Assembly: GCA_964554585.1 (NCBI GenBank)
Contig: CAZKPD010000011.1
Span: forward strand, 1-35,208
DNA from: Perlabentimonas sp964554585
GTDB lineage: Bacteria; Bacteroidota; Bacteroidia; Bacteroidales; Tenuifilaceae
Direction of reading: 5' to 3'
DNA: 35,208 nucleotides
A program made the translations under genes and the position numbers. Positions 17,501 to 24,241 of this stretch are shown in pieces. The stretch's first letter is position 1. The number at the start of each line of letters is the position of its first letter. The notes beneath the pieces were generated by a model. The model did not search any database, was not told the DNA's origin, and worked only from the letters and a program-made list of their open reading frames with translations.

Positions 17501-18148
17501 CAGCATCACTTCAAGGTAAAAGTCGTCGCCAAAAATCTCCTTATACTCGGCAATAAGTTTCTCGGCCAAGAGGATATCGCCCTTTAAAATGGCTTGCGGA
17601 ATCTCACCGCCTAAGCATGCGGACGAAGCGATGATCCCATTATGGTATTTCCTTAGGAGCTCTTTGTCCATCCTAGGGCGTTGGTAAAACCCTTCGGTCC
17701 ACGAGTAGGAAACCATCTTAACCAAATTGTGGTATCCCTCTAGGTTTTTTGCTAGCAGAACAAGGTGATCGCCACCCCTCTCGCTTTTATCGCGGCTATG
17801 CCTGTCGGCAGTAATGTATGCCTCACAGCCAACAATGGGTTTAAACAGCTTATCTTCCTCCTGCTTAAGCGTACTCCTTAGCTCCTGTAGCTTGCTTGAG
17901 TCGCCTTGGCCAGCCTCCAGCTGCTCAATCTGCCCTTTCAGCTCCTTAATGGCGTTACGTATCGGTTCATTGGCTTTAGTCACGGTATTGATAAACTCCT
18001 TTATCCCAAACATATTCCCGTGGTCAGTAAGCGCAACGGCGTTCATATCCATTGCTTTTGCTTTTTCAACCAGCCCTTTTATGCTGGAAGCTCCGTCGAG
18101 TATAGAGTATTGTGAGTGAACGTGAAGATGAATAAACTTGCTGGTCAT
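14543..18148 (-). CDS. dnaE: DNA polymerase III alpha subunit
   Basis: The replicative C-family polymerase. At 1201 residues it is of DnaE type and lacks the exonuclease domain of PolC. In order: a PHP domain starting FIHLHVHSQYSILDGA, the polymerase core with GPGRGSAAGS (406-415), catalytic aspartates in PDIDIDF (D447, D449, D451) and D602 in KMDFLGLKTL, the tandem helix-hairpin-helix region, and a C-terminal OB fold. A charged helical segment at about residues 62-100 (IKELKGQIEQLEAGQ onward) is inserted in the PHP domain. Start is the ATG at 18148, with a TAnnTTTG box 33 bases upstream. Confidence 0.97.
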   Translation of the reverse strand: MTSKFIHLHVHSQYSILDGASSIKGLVEKAKAMDMNAVALTDHGNMFGIKEFINTVTKANEPIRNAIKELKGQIEQLEAGQGDSSKLQELRSTLKQEEDKLFKPIVGCEAYITADRHSRDKSERGGDHLVLLAKNLEGYHNLVKMVSYSWTEGFYQRPRMDKELLRKYHNGIIASSACLGGEIPQAILKGDILLAEKLIAEYKEIFGDDFYLEVMLHPVEPGGYSEDTYQSQQGVNKIILELAEKTNTKCIATNDVHFVNAKDALAHDRLICLNTGKDLDDPNRLRYTMQEYLKSETEMFKLFPNNPEVLTNTLEVADKVEFYSLNHDPIMPHFELPEGFTDDNIYLKHLTFEGARQRWGEQLLPDIEERLNFELEVIARMGYPSYFLIVWDLIRAAREMGVWVGPGRGSAAGSAVAYSLRITDIDPIKYDLLFERFLNPERISMPDIDIDFDEDGRELVLQWVVEKYGKNRVAQIITFGTMAAKMAIRDVARVQKLPLPEAMRIAKMVPERPGITLEKAYKETPELAECKKSPNELVRSTLQYAEVLEGSVRHTGLHACGIIIGSDNLEEHIPIATSKDTELYVTQYDGSHVESVGLLKMDFLGLKTLSIIKDAVDIIEESKGIKIDIDHIPLDDNLTFELYSQGDTTALFQFESPGMKKYLRGLKPNRFEDLIAMNALYRPGPMAYIPSFINRKHGREKIEFDIPEMEEFLSDTYGITVYQEQVMLLSQRLAGFSKGQADTLRKAMGKKQKAEMDKLKKQFLEGCQKNGFEQKKVEKIWSDWEAFAQYAFNKSHSTCYAYLSYQTAYLKAHYPSEFMAAVLSRNLSDIKKITLFMDECRRMGIQVLGPDLNESNYKFTVLPNGNIRFGLGAIKGVGKGAVLSIIETRKAGTFKNLYDFFERANMQAINKKNLEVFALAGAFDSFEIAERAQFFAMDTKGVSFMEQLIRYGSKVQQESGNVQQTLFGGSDAGFEIPKPELPQVEGWSKLENLNREKEVVGVYLSAHPLDDYRLEIDTFCNSTLSELKDTSKLENRELTIAGIVSDAKVLTTKNGNFYGRLTLEDFSDNFEITLFGKDFENNRKFFFNGYTLLIKGKYEKDRFRPDELKFNIRSIQMLSDIREEMVKKITIALPAAEIDGDVIRGIRELSNKHPGKVALRFRIIDEENKTGIEMFSRSHRVNPSNEFIEHLRQMDLNFKIN

Positions 18149-18180
18149 AGCTGATTTTACTTAATAATGGCAGATGTGTA

Positions 18181-18188
18181 CAAAGGTA
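18181..18188 (-). promoter_or_regulatory. Bacteroidetes -7 box for dnaE
   Basis: The minus strand reads TACCTTTG, identical to the boxes before rpsP and ahcY, 33 bases before the dnaE ATG. Confidence 0.55.
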
Positions 18189-18267
18189 CTAATCACCCAG
18201 CTGAAAAACTGCGATGTGGAAAACTATTGGATAATGTTTTTTTTGGGATTTGATTTTCGATGAAAGG

Positions 18268-18510
18268 GGACACCTCCGTTTGGCAGCGGTTGAACCTCCC
18301 GCATTGTCTCCTTGGTGAAACCAAGGGAAATAGTACGACAGAGGGAGAGCCTTAGTTGGACGGTGGCTTACTGTTTATTGGGGCTTTGCCCCAAACCCCA
18401 TTCACTTTTTTGTCTTGATACAAACCATTCTGCATACAAAACTTGCTGAAACAGGTTTTGCCTAATAAACCCGCCCTCTCTGACCCGTACCCTAAAGGGT
18501 GAGAGGGCTA
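18268..18510. repeat. Mosaic palindromic repeat region 1 (dnaE to DUF559 gap)
   Basis: This 369-base gap has no gene. It holds hairpin module C (ccttggtgaaaccaagg, 18310-18326), a separate small hairpin (ttggggctttgccccaa, about 18379-18395) and one copy of module A at 18473-18508. Module A has outer arms gccctctc/gagagggc around an inner accctaaagggt palindrome. It begins 10 bases after the DUF559 stop and could terminate that transcript. Confidence 0.85.
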
Positions 18511-18517
18511 AATGAAA

Positions 18518-18901
18518 TCATTTTATATGATCTTTAATTATCAGTAATACAGCTTCTAAATTGTTTAGCACTTCATCATTAGTAAAGCGAATAACCTGTA
18601 AACCAATCTCCAGTAAGTCTGCAGTCCTTTCAGCATCTTTTATTATCTGTTCTTCTTTATCATGATATTCCCCATCTACCTCTACAACTAATTTCTTTTG
18701 GTGACAATAAAAATCTACAATATAAATTAACACAGGATGCTGTCTACGAAATTTAACACCTAATTTATTCCCTTTAAGAGCTTCCCAAAGTTTCAGTTCT
18801 GCATGAGTCATGTTCTCCCTTAAAGCTTTTGCTTTTTTAAAAGAACTAATAGGAGCACCTCTATGCATCCCCTCGTTATGTTGACTAGTATCTTTCTTCA
18901 A
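18518..18901 (-). CDS. DUF559 endonuclease-like protein (PD-(D/E)XK fold, Vsr-like)
   Basis: Family members are small proteins with the restriction-endonuclease fold related to very-short-patch repair nuclease; their function is not established. Seen are the family landmarks AKALRENMTHAELKLWEAL, KFRRQHPV, the catalytic-type IVDFYC and VVEVDGEYHD segments (Asp, then E-x-D), and VIRFTNDEVLNNLEAVL. The frame opens at TTG (18901); the first ATG is at 18868 (MHRGAP, 116 residues). Relatives often carry about ten residues before this point, so the start is uncertain. The gene is clearly more AT-rich than dnaE. Repeat modules lie on both sides, which suggests acquisition by transfer, perhaps linked to the repeats. 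Confidence 0.85.
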   Translation of the reverse strand: MKKDTSQHNEGMHRGAPISSFKKAKALRENMTHAELKLWEALKGNKLGVKFRRQHPVLIYIVDFYCHQKKLVVEVDGEYHDKEEQIIKDAERTADLLEIGLQVIRFTNDEVLNNLEAVLLIIKDHIK

Positions 18902-18954
18902 AAAGAGAAGTTTTTCTTAAAGGTAAGAAAACTAAACAATTATTTTGTTTTTTT

Positions 18955-19395
18955 GACCCTCTATTACCCCTATTCTAAATGTGAGAGGCGGGGTAAAATA
19001 ATAAGGGAAATTATGTTTTCTCGCTGCCCTTTAGGGCAGGGTTAAGCGAGAAAACATAGAAAAACAGCTTTTAACCTTAGAACTACACAAACATCTTCTG
19101 TAACAACTCTGTTCTGAGGTGGGTTGTACTTCCAAATAAGCTCGCCCTCTCTTCCCCTACCCTAAAGGGTGAGAGGGCAATGTAAAATATTAAAGAAGAT
19201 TATGTTTTCTCGCTGCCCTTTAGGGCAGGGTTAAGCGAGAAAACATAGAAAAATAAGTTTAAATCTTCGAATTATACAAATACTTTTTGCAGCAACTTCG
19301 TTTGGCTGTGGTTGTACCTTCCGCATTATCTCCTTGGTGAAACCAAGGAGTATATAACAACTGAGGTTCTCGTCTCTTCTGAGGCGAGGAGATAT
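18955..19395. repeat. Mosaic palindromic repeat region 2 (DUF559 to beta-helix gap)
   Basis: This 508-base gap has no gene. In order: a degenerate module A (about 18955-18993), module B (19013-19057), an 85-base tail ending ttccaaataagct, module A (19144-19178), module B (19202-19246), the same tail, module C (19332-19348) and a further hairpin (19369-19388). Module B has 13-bp outer arms atgttttctcgct/agcgagaaaacat around a gccctttagggc palindrome. The A-B-tail unit repeats with a period near 189 bases. Confidence 0.9.
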
Positions 19396-19409
19396 TAACA
19401 GCGTTCCGC

Positions 19410-20951
19410 TTAGGATACGCTCCTCACCACATAGGCTGAGAATATGATATCGCTTGACCCGTTCGGCACTGGCAGGGTTACGCTTCCACCTGAATAGGTG
19501 CCAGAGTAAACTGGGGTGCCATACATATCGTCGTACCGATGAATCTCAATACGAGTGCCGTTTTTTACCGCACCCGACAGGTCAACCTGCACGAACCCAT
19601 CGCGGGTAAAGTTATACACTATCACATGTGCACGTCCCTCCTCATAGTGATTGGGTTGTACTACCACTTTGGGAGCAGTGGGCAAAGGCATCTCTTTGGA
19701 ATTTTTATCAAATAGGTTCCCTGCCAAAGCTGTGTAGTGGCGCCATTGTTCCAATGAGGTGATATTGTGCCCCAGATCAACGCCACCTGCGCGTAATTCG
19801 CCTATAAAAGAGGGCGAATAGGTGTTCCTATCCCACATATCAATAGGGCGTAGCGGTAGCTCTCCATCAATACGCTCAAATTCGCCTGTGAGTGGGTCCT
19901 TTTTATAGGCCGAGGTGTGCAGTCGCACATGCGGATCCTCCATACGGTGCCAAATAAAACTATTATCCTGCACAATAATAGGAGGGATATTAGGGAAGCG
20001 CTCCTCGCCATCGCCCCATATTTTTTCGTAAATAAACTGGGCATCCACCACATAGTTCCCCTTCACTATGCTTTGCACCGGGCGCCTATAGCCTACCATC
20101 ATATCGCAATTGTAAAACCAGTTATCCTCAAGTACAATATTCTTGTTAGGCGTATTATTCTTTCCACCCATAAGCATGGTTCCTTCTACGGTGCGCCCAG
20201 AAATGGTGCTATTGGCAAACACGTTACCTTTCAGACGGAAACCGCTCAGCTGGCCGCCCTCGGCGTAGGCATGGAACTCGTAGGGCCCATTGTTGTTCTC
20301 GGCATTCCTGCTGGCATCAATGCTCATATTATTCACAAACCATTTCAGCCCTCGGTTATCATCGTTCTGTGTATAAATATTATGATGGCCACGATATATG
20401 ATATTGCCATAGATTAGATGATCGGGGTAATCCCAAGCGGCTATTCCCATAGTGTACCCTTCGGGATGGAGCACGTTGTTAATAAGTACAGTTCCCTCAG
20501 CGTTAATAAAAATGGTCGATCCTGTTTCTAGGTCAAGAGTTAAGCCCTGTGGGTCGGTCATCTCAAGCCCCCACACCCAATTATGCCTTCCTTTAATGTG
20601 CAGGCCGCCAATCACCGTGGCTCTTTGTCCTTGGTAATTGCGGAAAATAATGGGATCCTGTGGCGTTCCATCGCCAGTTAGGTCGAAGGAGCCCGCATAC
20701 TCACCCTGCATAAGCCAAATATGATCGCCGGGCTGCGAGCTGGCTATGGCTGCAACCAGATTGGTGGGTTTGTCGGGCGAGACGCCATTGCCTTGCCCTT
20801 GAGGCGCAACATACACCTGCCGTACAGCCGTAGGCACCGGCCTAAACCATTCTTTGGTGTCGGTGGGATAATCTGGCGGGTTGATGGGATCCTTGCTGCA
20901 TCCCCAAACCAAAAGTACGAGCAAAAAATAGCTTAACCATATCTTTTTCAT
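19410..20951 (-). CDS. Right-handed beta-helix lipoprotein, possible polysaccharide-active protein
   Basis: MKKIWLSYFLLVLLVWGCSKD is an SPII signal. From about residue 45 the protein shows the entry pattern of parallel beta-helix proteins (YVAPQGQGNGVSPDKPTNL, then QPGDHIWLMQGEYAG and PIIFRNYQGQRATV), followed by repeated coils such as LINNVL, IYGNIIY, FVNNMSI, LKGNVFAN, LEDNWFYN and IVKGNYV. The fold is shared by pectate and chondroitin lyases and by glycan epimerases, but I see no family-specific catalytic motif. A C-terminal beta-domain (VIVYNFTRDGFVQVDLSG) ends the chain. I chose the ATG at 20951 (513 residues); a GTG lies just before it. No susCD or sulfatase genes are nearby. Confidence 0.85.
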   Translation of the reverse strand: MKKIWLSYFLLVLLVWGCSKDPINPPDYPTDTKEWFRPVPTAVRQVYVAPQGQGNGVSPDKPTNLVAAIASSQPGDHIWLMQGEYAGSFDLTGDGTPQDPIIFRNYQGQRATVIGGLHIKGRHNWVWGLEMTDPQGLTLDLETGSTIFINAEGTVLINNVLHPEGYTMGIAAWDYPDHLIYGNIIYRGHHNIYTQNDDNRGLKWFVNNMSIDASRNAENNNGPYEFHAYAEGGQLSGFRLKGNVFANSTISGRTVEGTMLMGGKNNTPNKNIVLEDNWFYNCDMMVGYRRPVQSIVKGNYVVDAQFIYEKIWGDGEERFPNIPPIIVQDNSFIWHRMEDPHVRLHTSAYKKDPLTGEFERIDGELPLRPIDMWDRNTYSPSFIGELRAGGVDLGHNITSLEQWRHYTALAGNLFDKNSKEMPLPTAPKVVVQPNHYEEGRAHVIVYNFTRDGFVQVDLSGAVKNGTRIEIHRYDDMYGTPVYSGTYSGGSVTLPVPNGSSDIIFSAYVVRSVS

Positions 20952-21214
20952 CACTATAAGGAATTATATAAATTTTACTAGCAAAGCGCTCTTGAGGAGG
21001 CTAAAATTATTAGTTATTTTGTACACGAAAAATAGGTAACGCCGAATTCAAACCATAAATGTATAATTTACCATTTCGCCATTGAATTATGGGTTACGTA
21101 TAAGGCAATCCTTTTTTTTGACAACAAACATCTGCCTAGATTTTTAAACTTGTTACTATCTATTCTCTGCAAATATGCAGTGAATTGGTGTTTTTGATTA
21201 AATTTTATCAGAAA

Positions 21215-21655
21215 CTGCTCCCTTGGTGAAACCAAGGAAGATATAACAACTAAGGCCGGAGCTTCGGCCGAACGGGAGGTGGGTTGTACTTCCAAATAAG
21301 CTCGCCCTCTCTTGCCCCTGCCCTAAAGGGAGAGAGGGCTTTCTGTTTTAGTTATACGGAGCTTCAGTGGAACAAGGGGTATACCTGAAAACCCTACCCT
21401 CTCTTATTCCTATTCTAAATGTGAGAGACGAAGTAAAATAATAAGGAAGATTACGTTTTCTCGCTGCCCTTTAGGGCAGGGTTAAGCGAGAAAACATAGA
21501 AAAATAAGTTTAAATCTTCGAATTATACAAATACCTTTTGCAGCAACTTCGTTTGGCGGTGGTTGTACTTCCAAATAAGCTCGCCCTCTCTTGCCCGTAC
21601 CCTAAAGGGTGAGAGGGCTTGCTGTTTTAGTTATACGGAGCTTCAGTGGAGTTAG
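21215..21655. repeat. Mosaic palindromic repeat region 3 (beta-helix to lipoprotein gap)
   Basis: The gap from 20952 to 21796 has no gene. 20952-21214 is AT-rich with nothing recognisable. Then follow module C (21221-21237), a linker with cggagcttcggccgaac, module A (21304-21339), the linker gttttagttatacggagctt, a degenerate A (about 21405-21443), module B (21453-21497), the tail, module A (21583-21618) and the linker again. The order differs from region 2, but each module is almost identical to its counterpart. Confidence 0.9.
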
Positions 21656-21713
21656 GAGATGCAAAATCTGACTGTACAGGCCATACGAATTACATCACAA
21701 TTTCAGGTATTTA

Positions 21714-21745
21714 TTTGTATAAATCAGGCAATTATGGTTGCTTTG
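21714..21745 (+). promoter_or_regulatory. Probable promoter for the 21797 lipoprotein gene
   Basis: TTTG at 21714-21717, a 20-base spacer, then TTGCTTTG at 21738-21745. This fits the Bacteroidetes -33/-7 layout with one mismatch in the -7 box (TT for TA). The ATG is 51 bases downstream. Confidence 0.4.
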
Positions 21746-21796
21746 TAATAGGAGTAAAATAATTATACTATTCCAATAACCTAAACCCGTTTAGCC

Positions 21797-22183
21797 ATGA
21801 AAACTCCGATTGCTATTTTTCTATCCCTTTTTATCCTTGTCTCCTGTGGCTCTCACACAGATAAAAAAGAGGCGAAAGTAAAGGACTCGTTCCAATTCTC
21901 TACTGAGAATGCGCTGGGAGTAATGCACGATAATCCAACAGTAGATCTGCTAAACACTTCCATTGACGAGCTGGATGACGATAATTTCTTTTTAATCCTC
22001 AACGGGAAGGATGGATTTATACAAGCTGCTGTGGCAGACGATGCCTTTATCGTTCAGTATAAGGAGAAAGAGAAGATGTTTGAATCACCTACCCTTTTTA
22101 CCATTGACGAGGTGAAGTCAATTTTTACAGCCTACCTAAAGGCAGATAAGTGGAAGGAGCTGGGTGAATGGGTTGAGATGTAA
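21797..22183 (+). CDS. Small hypothetical lipoprotein (128 aa)
   Basis: MKTPIAIFLSLFILVSCGSHTDKK carries an SPII lipobox (LVSC). The mature domain, FSTENALGVMHDNPTVDLL through FFLILNGKDGFIQAAVADDAFIVQY, has alternating helix and strand and reads like a small alpha/beta domain. I cannot name a family. It stands alone on the plus strand, with repeat regions 3 and 4 on either side, so every boundary of this gene meets the repeats. Whether they carried it or merely collect in such gaps is open. Confidence 0.75.
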   Translation: MKTPIAIFLSLFILVSCGSHTDKKEAKVKDSFQFSTENALGVMHDNPTVDLLNTSIDELDDDNFFLILNGKDGFIQAAVADDAFIVQYKEKEKMFESPTLFTIDEVKSIFTAYLKADKWKELGEWVEM

Positions 22184-22199
22184 ATAGGAGGAGACCTGT

Positions 22200-22510
22200 T
22201 TTTAGCTATTCTCCGTTTGGCGGTGGTTGAACTTCCAAATAAGCTCGCCCTCTCTTGCCCCTGCCCTAAAGGGTGAGAGGGCAATGTAAAATATTAAAGA
22301 AGATTATGTTTTCTCGCTGCCCTTTAGGGCAGGGTTAAGCGAGAAAACATAGAAAAATAAGTTTAAATCTCTGAACTACACAATTATCTTCTGCAATAAC
22401 CCTGTTCAGCGGGGGTTGTTCTCCCAAATAAGCTCGCCCTCTCTTGCCCCTGCCCTAAAGGGTGAGAGGGCTTGCTGTTTTAGTTATATGGAGCCTCAGC
22501 CGAACGGGGC
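22200..22510. repeat. Mosaic palindromic repeat region 4 (lipoprotein to rpsP gap)
   Basis: In the 554-base gap before rpsP: the lead-in cgtttggcggtggttg, module A (22247-22282), a 23-base spacer, module B (22306-22350), the 85-base tail, module A (22436-22471) and a linker ending ggagcctcagccgaacgggg. The A-spacer-B-tail part matches 19144-19330 closely. 22511-22680 holds no gene and no further repeat. Confidence 0.9.
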
Positions 22511-22682
22511 AAATTTGTCTAGTTCTAGTCAGAACGTGTTTGCTTCTAACAAATATAAAAAGTATCCCATAGTTACCCTTTACCCTTTTTGCAATAGTTG
22601 TTCACAAGAGGCTGATTTAGCTAACCTCCGTTTTTTAAGTGAATTAAATGGGTAAAAAATGCTGATAGTAAATAAAAAAGAA

Positions 22683-22690
22683 TACCTTTG
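22683..22690 (+). promoter_or_regulatory. Bacteroidetes -7 box for rpsP-rimM
   Basis: TACCTTTG, a full TAnnTTTG match, 47 bases before the rpsP ATG. The sequence between is AT-rich, typical of strong ribosomal-protein leaders in this phylum. Confidence 0.6.
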
Positions 22691-22737
22691 CCGAGCAAAT
22701 AAAAAAAGTAGGTTTCACTAATTAAAGCGTTTTAAGT

Positions 22738-23286
22738 ATGCCTGTTAAAATCAGACTTAGCCGCCACGGAAGGAAGAGATTACCTTTCTACCACATTGTG
22801 GTGGCAGATAGCAGGGCGCCACGGGATGGCAGAAACATTGAACGGATTGGTTCATACAATCCGACAACAGATCCTGCTACTATCGATCTAAACTTCGATA
22901 GGGCATTGGATTGGCTGCAAAAGGGCGCTCAACCTACCGATACCGCTAGGGCTATCCTATCGTACAAGGGTGTGATGATGAAGAAACACCTGTTAGAAGG
23001 AGTGAAAAAAGGTGCTTTGACCCAAGAGCAAGCCGAGGAGAAATTCCAGGTGTGGCTCAAGGAGAAAGAGGCTAAGGTTCAGTCCAAAAAAGACCGTCTT
23101 GCCAAAGGCGAGAAGGACGAAATGACCAAACGAATTGAGGCGGAAGCTAAGGTTCGTGAGGCACGTGCTCAAGAGATTGCCGCTAAATTGGCTGCACAAG
23201 CCAAAGAGGAGGCCAAAGCAGCCCAAGAGACTGCAGAGGAAGTTGCTGAAGAAGCTGCCGAAGAGCCGGAAGCTACCCAAGAGTAA
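22738..23286 (+). CDS. rpsP: 30S ribosomal protein S16 with acidic/Ala-rich C-terminal extension
   Basis: Binds 16S rRNA early in 30S assembly. The core, MPVKIRLSRHGRKRLPFYHIV to about residue 80, is canonical. The remaining ~100 residues form a charged helix rich in Lys, Glu and Ala that ends AEEAAEEPEATQE. Such extensions are common in Bacteroidota S16, making the protein about 180 residues instead of about 80-90 in E. coli. rimM starts 12 bases after the stop, so the pair is one transcript, as in many bacteria. Confidence 0.97.
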   Translation: MPVKIRLSRHGRKRLPFYHIVVADSRAPRDGRNIERIGSYNPTTDPATIDLNFDRALDWLQKGAQPTDTARAILSYKGVMMKKHLLEGVKKGALTQEQAEEKFQVWLKEKEAKVQSKKDRLAKGEKDEMTKRIEAEAKVREARAQEIAAKLAAQAKEEAKAAQETAEEVAEEAAEEPEATQE

Positions 23287-23297
23287 AGAATCGATCT

Positions 23298-23816
23298 ATG
23301 CGTAATGCTCACCTGGTTGAGGTTGGAGAAATTCAACGGACCCATGGAGTAAATGGTGAGGTTCAGGTTGGGTGGGCAGATACTTTTGATCCTTTAGAAA
23401 TTTCTGTTGAATGGGTATTCCTTCGTTTGGAGGGGATACCCATTCCTTTTCGGGTTACCTCCATGCGGGGCAAGGGGCACGGCGTTTCCATTGTTAAGCT
23501 GGATGAGGTGGATACCCCCGAAATGGCCTTAACGCTTATGGGCACCAAGGTGCTGGTGGAGGGCAGCCATGCGCAGGATGAGGAGGATGAGCTCTACCTT
23601 GACGATTTTGTGGGCTATACCATGCTTAGCAAGCAGGGTAGGCTGTTGGGCGAGATTGTGGAGCTGCAAGACTACTCGGGTAACCTCCTGTTTGTGGTAA
23701 CAAATCAGCAGGAGCAAGAGCTGCTTATCCCTGCATCTACTGATTTTATTGTGGAGTTTAACGAGAAGACCAAAACGCTTCTGGTGGAACTTCCCCAAGG
23801 GCTAACCAATTTGTAG
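23298..23816 (+). CDS. rimM: 16S rRNA processing/maturation factor
   Basis: Assists maturation of the 3' domain of the 30S subunit. The N-terminal RimM beta-barrel (VEVGEIQRTHGVNGEVQVGW) and the C-terminal PRC-barrel (YLDDFVGYTMLSKQGRLLGEI, then LLIPASTDFIVEF) are both visible at 172 residues. The family hallmark ELLIPA is present. trmD and rplS, the usual next genes of the rpsP operon, do not follow. Instead the stop overlaps the convergent thioesterase gene by 15 bases. Confidence 0.96.
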   Translation: MRNAHLVEVGEIQRTHGVNGEVQVGWADTFDPLEISVEWVFLRLEGIPIPFRVTSMRGKGHGVSIVKLDEVDTPEMALTLMGTKVLVEGSHAQDEEDELYLDDFVGYTMLSKQGRLLGEIVELQDYSGNLLFVVTNQQEQELLIPASTDFIVEFNEKTKTLLVELPQGLTNL

Positions 23817-24236
23817 CCCAAAATCCATATCCTTTTCGTATTGGGTAAAGTGCTCTCTCCATCGGGGGAGTAGGGGTATGCTTATGTCCTTTTGCACGTG
23901 GTAGCCCACCATTACCGATTTGCATTGGGCAGCCACACTGTTGGTGGTGAGGTTGTAAACCTGCTGCTGCATCTCTAGGCTCTTATTGCCCAGCTTTACC
24001 ACCTTGGTGTGCACCTCTAGCTGCTCGTGCATTCTGGTTTGCGACATAAAATCGGTGCTAACGCTTACCAGTATAAGCGCCTCGCTTTGCCAGTCGAACA
24101 CCTCTTGGAGTACATCGACAAAATAGTGCAATCGGCCCAAATCGAAGTATTGCTGGTACATGGAGTTAGTAACGTGCCTTAGGAGGTCAATATCGCTAAA
24201 GCGAATCTGAATGGGAGTTTTGTGGAAGAACTGCAT
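23802..24236 (-). CDS. 4-hydroxybenzoyl-CoA thioesterase-family (hotdog) acyl-CoA thioesterase
   Basis: A 144-residue single hotdog domain of the YbgC/4HBT type, which hydrolyses acyl-CoA thioesters. The family motif with the catalytic Asp reads IRFSDIDLLRHVTNSMYQQY (residues about 11-30), where D18 or the nearby Asp would act. The substrate cannot be read from sequence. It starts five bases after tsaC, so the two are probably co-transcribed. Its last 15 bases overlap rimM tail to tail. Confidence 0.88.
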   Translation of the reverse strand: MQFFHKTPIQIRFSDIDLLRHVTNSMYQQYFDLGRLHYFVDVLQEVFDWQSEALILVSVSTDFMSQTRMHEQLEVHTKVVKLGNKSLEMQQQVYNLTTNSVAAQCKSVMVGYHVQKDISIPLLPRWREHFTQYEKDMDFGLQIG

Positions 24237-24241
24237 AGCGA

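Noticed and set aside
18863..19045. A short plus-strand ORF over the DUF559 start
   Set aside because: It overlaps the 5' end of the DUF559 gene antisense and continues into repeat sequence; there is no sign of coding.
19369..19388. Intrinsic terminator for the beta-helix gene
   Set aside because: An 8-bp hairpin with one G-U pair is present, but no T tract follows on the minus strand.
20952..20954. GTG at 20954 as the start of the beta-helix lipoprotein
   Set aside because: The ATG directly after it gives a normal SPII signal peptide.
21068..21295. A 75-codon minus-strand ORF in the gap before the 21797 gene
   Set aside because: It runs through repeat modules, has no family features, and its composition is that of the palindromes.
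18955..22510. CRISPR array
   Set aside because: Repeats recur, but they are palindromic modules with varied order, separated by shared linkers and not by unique spacers of constant length. No cas gene is present.
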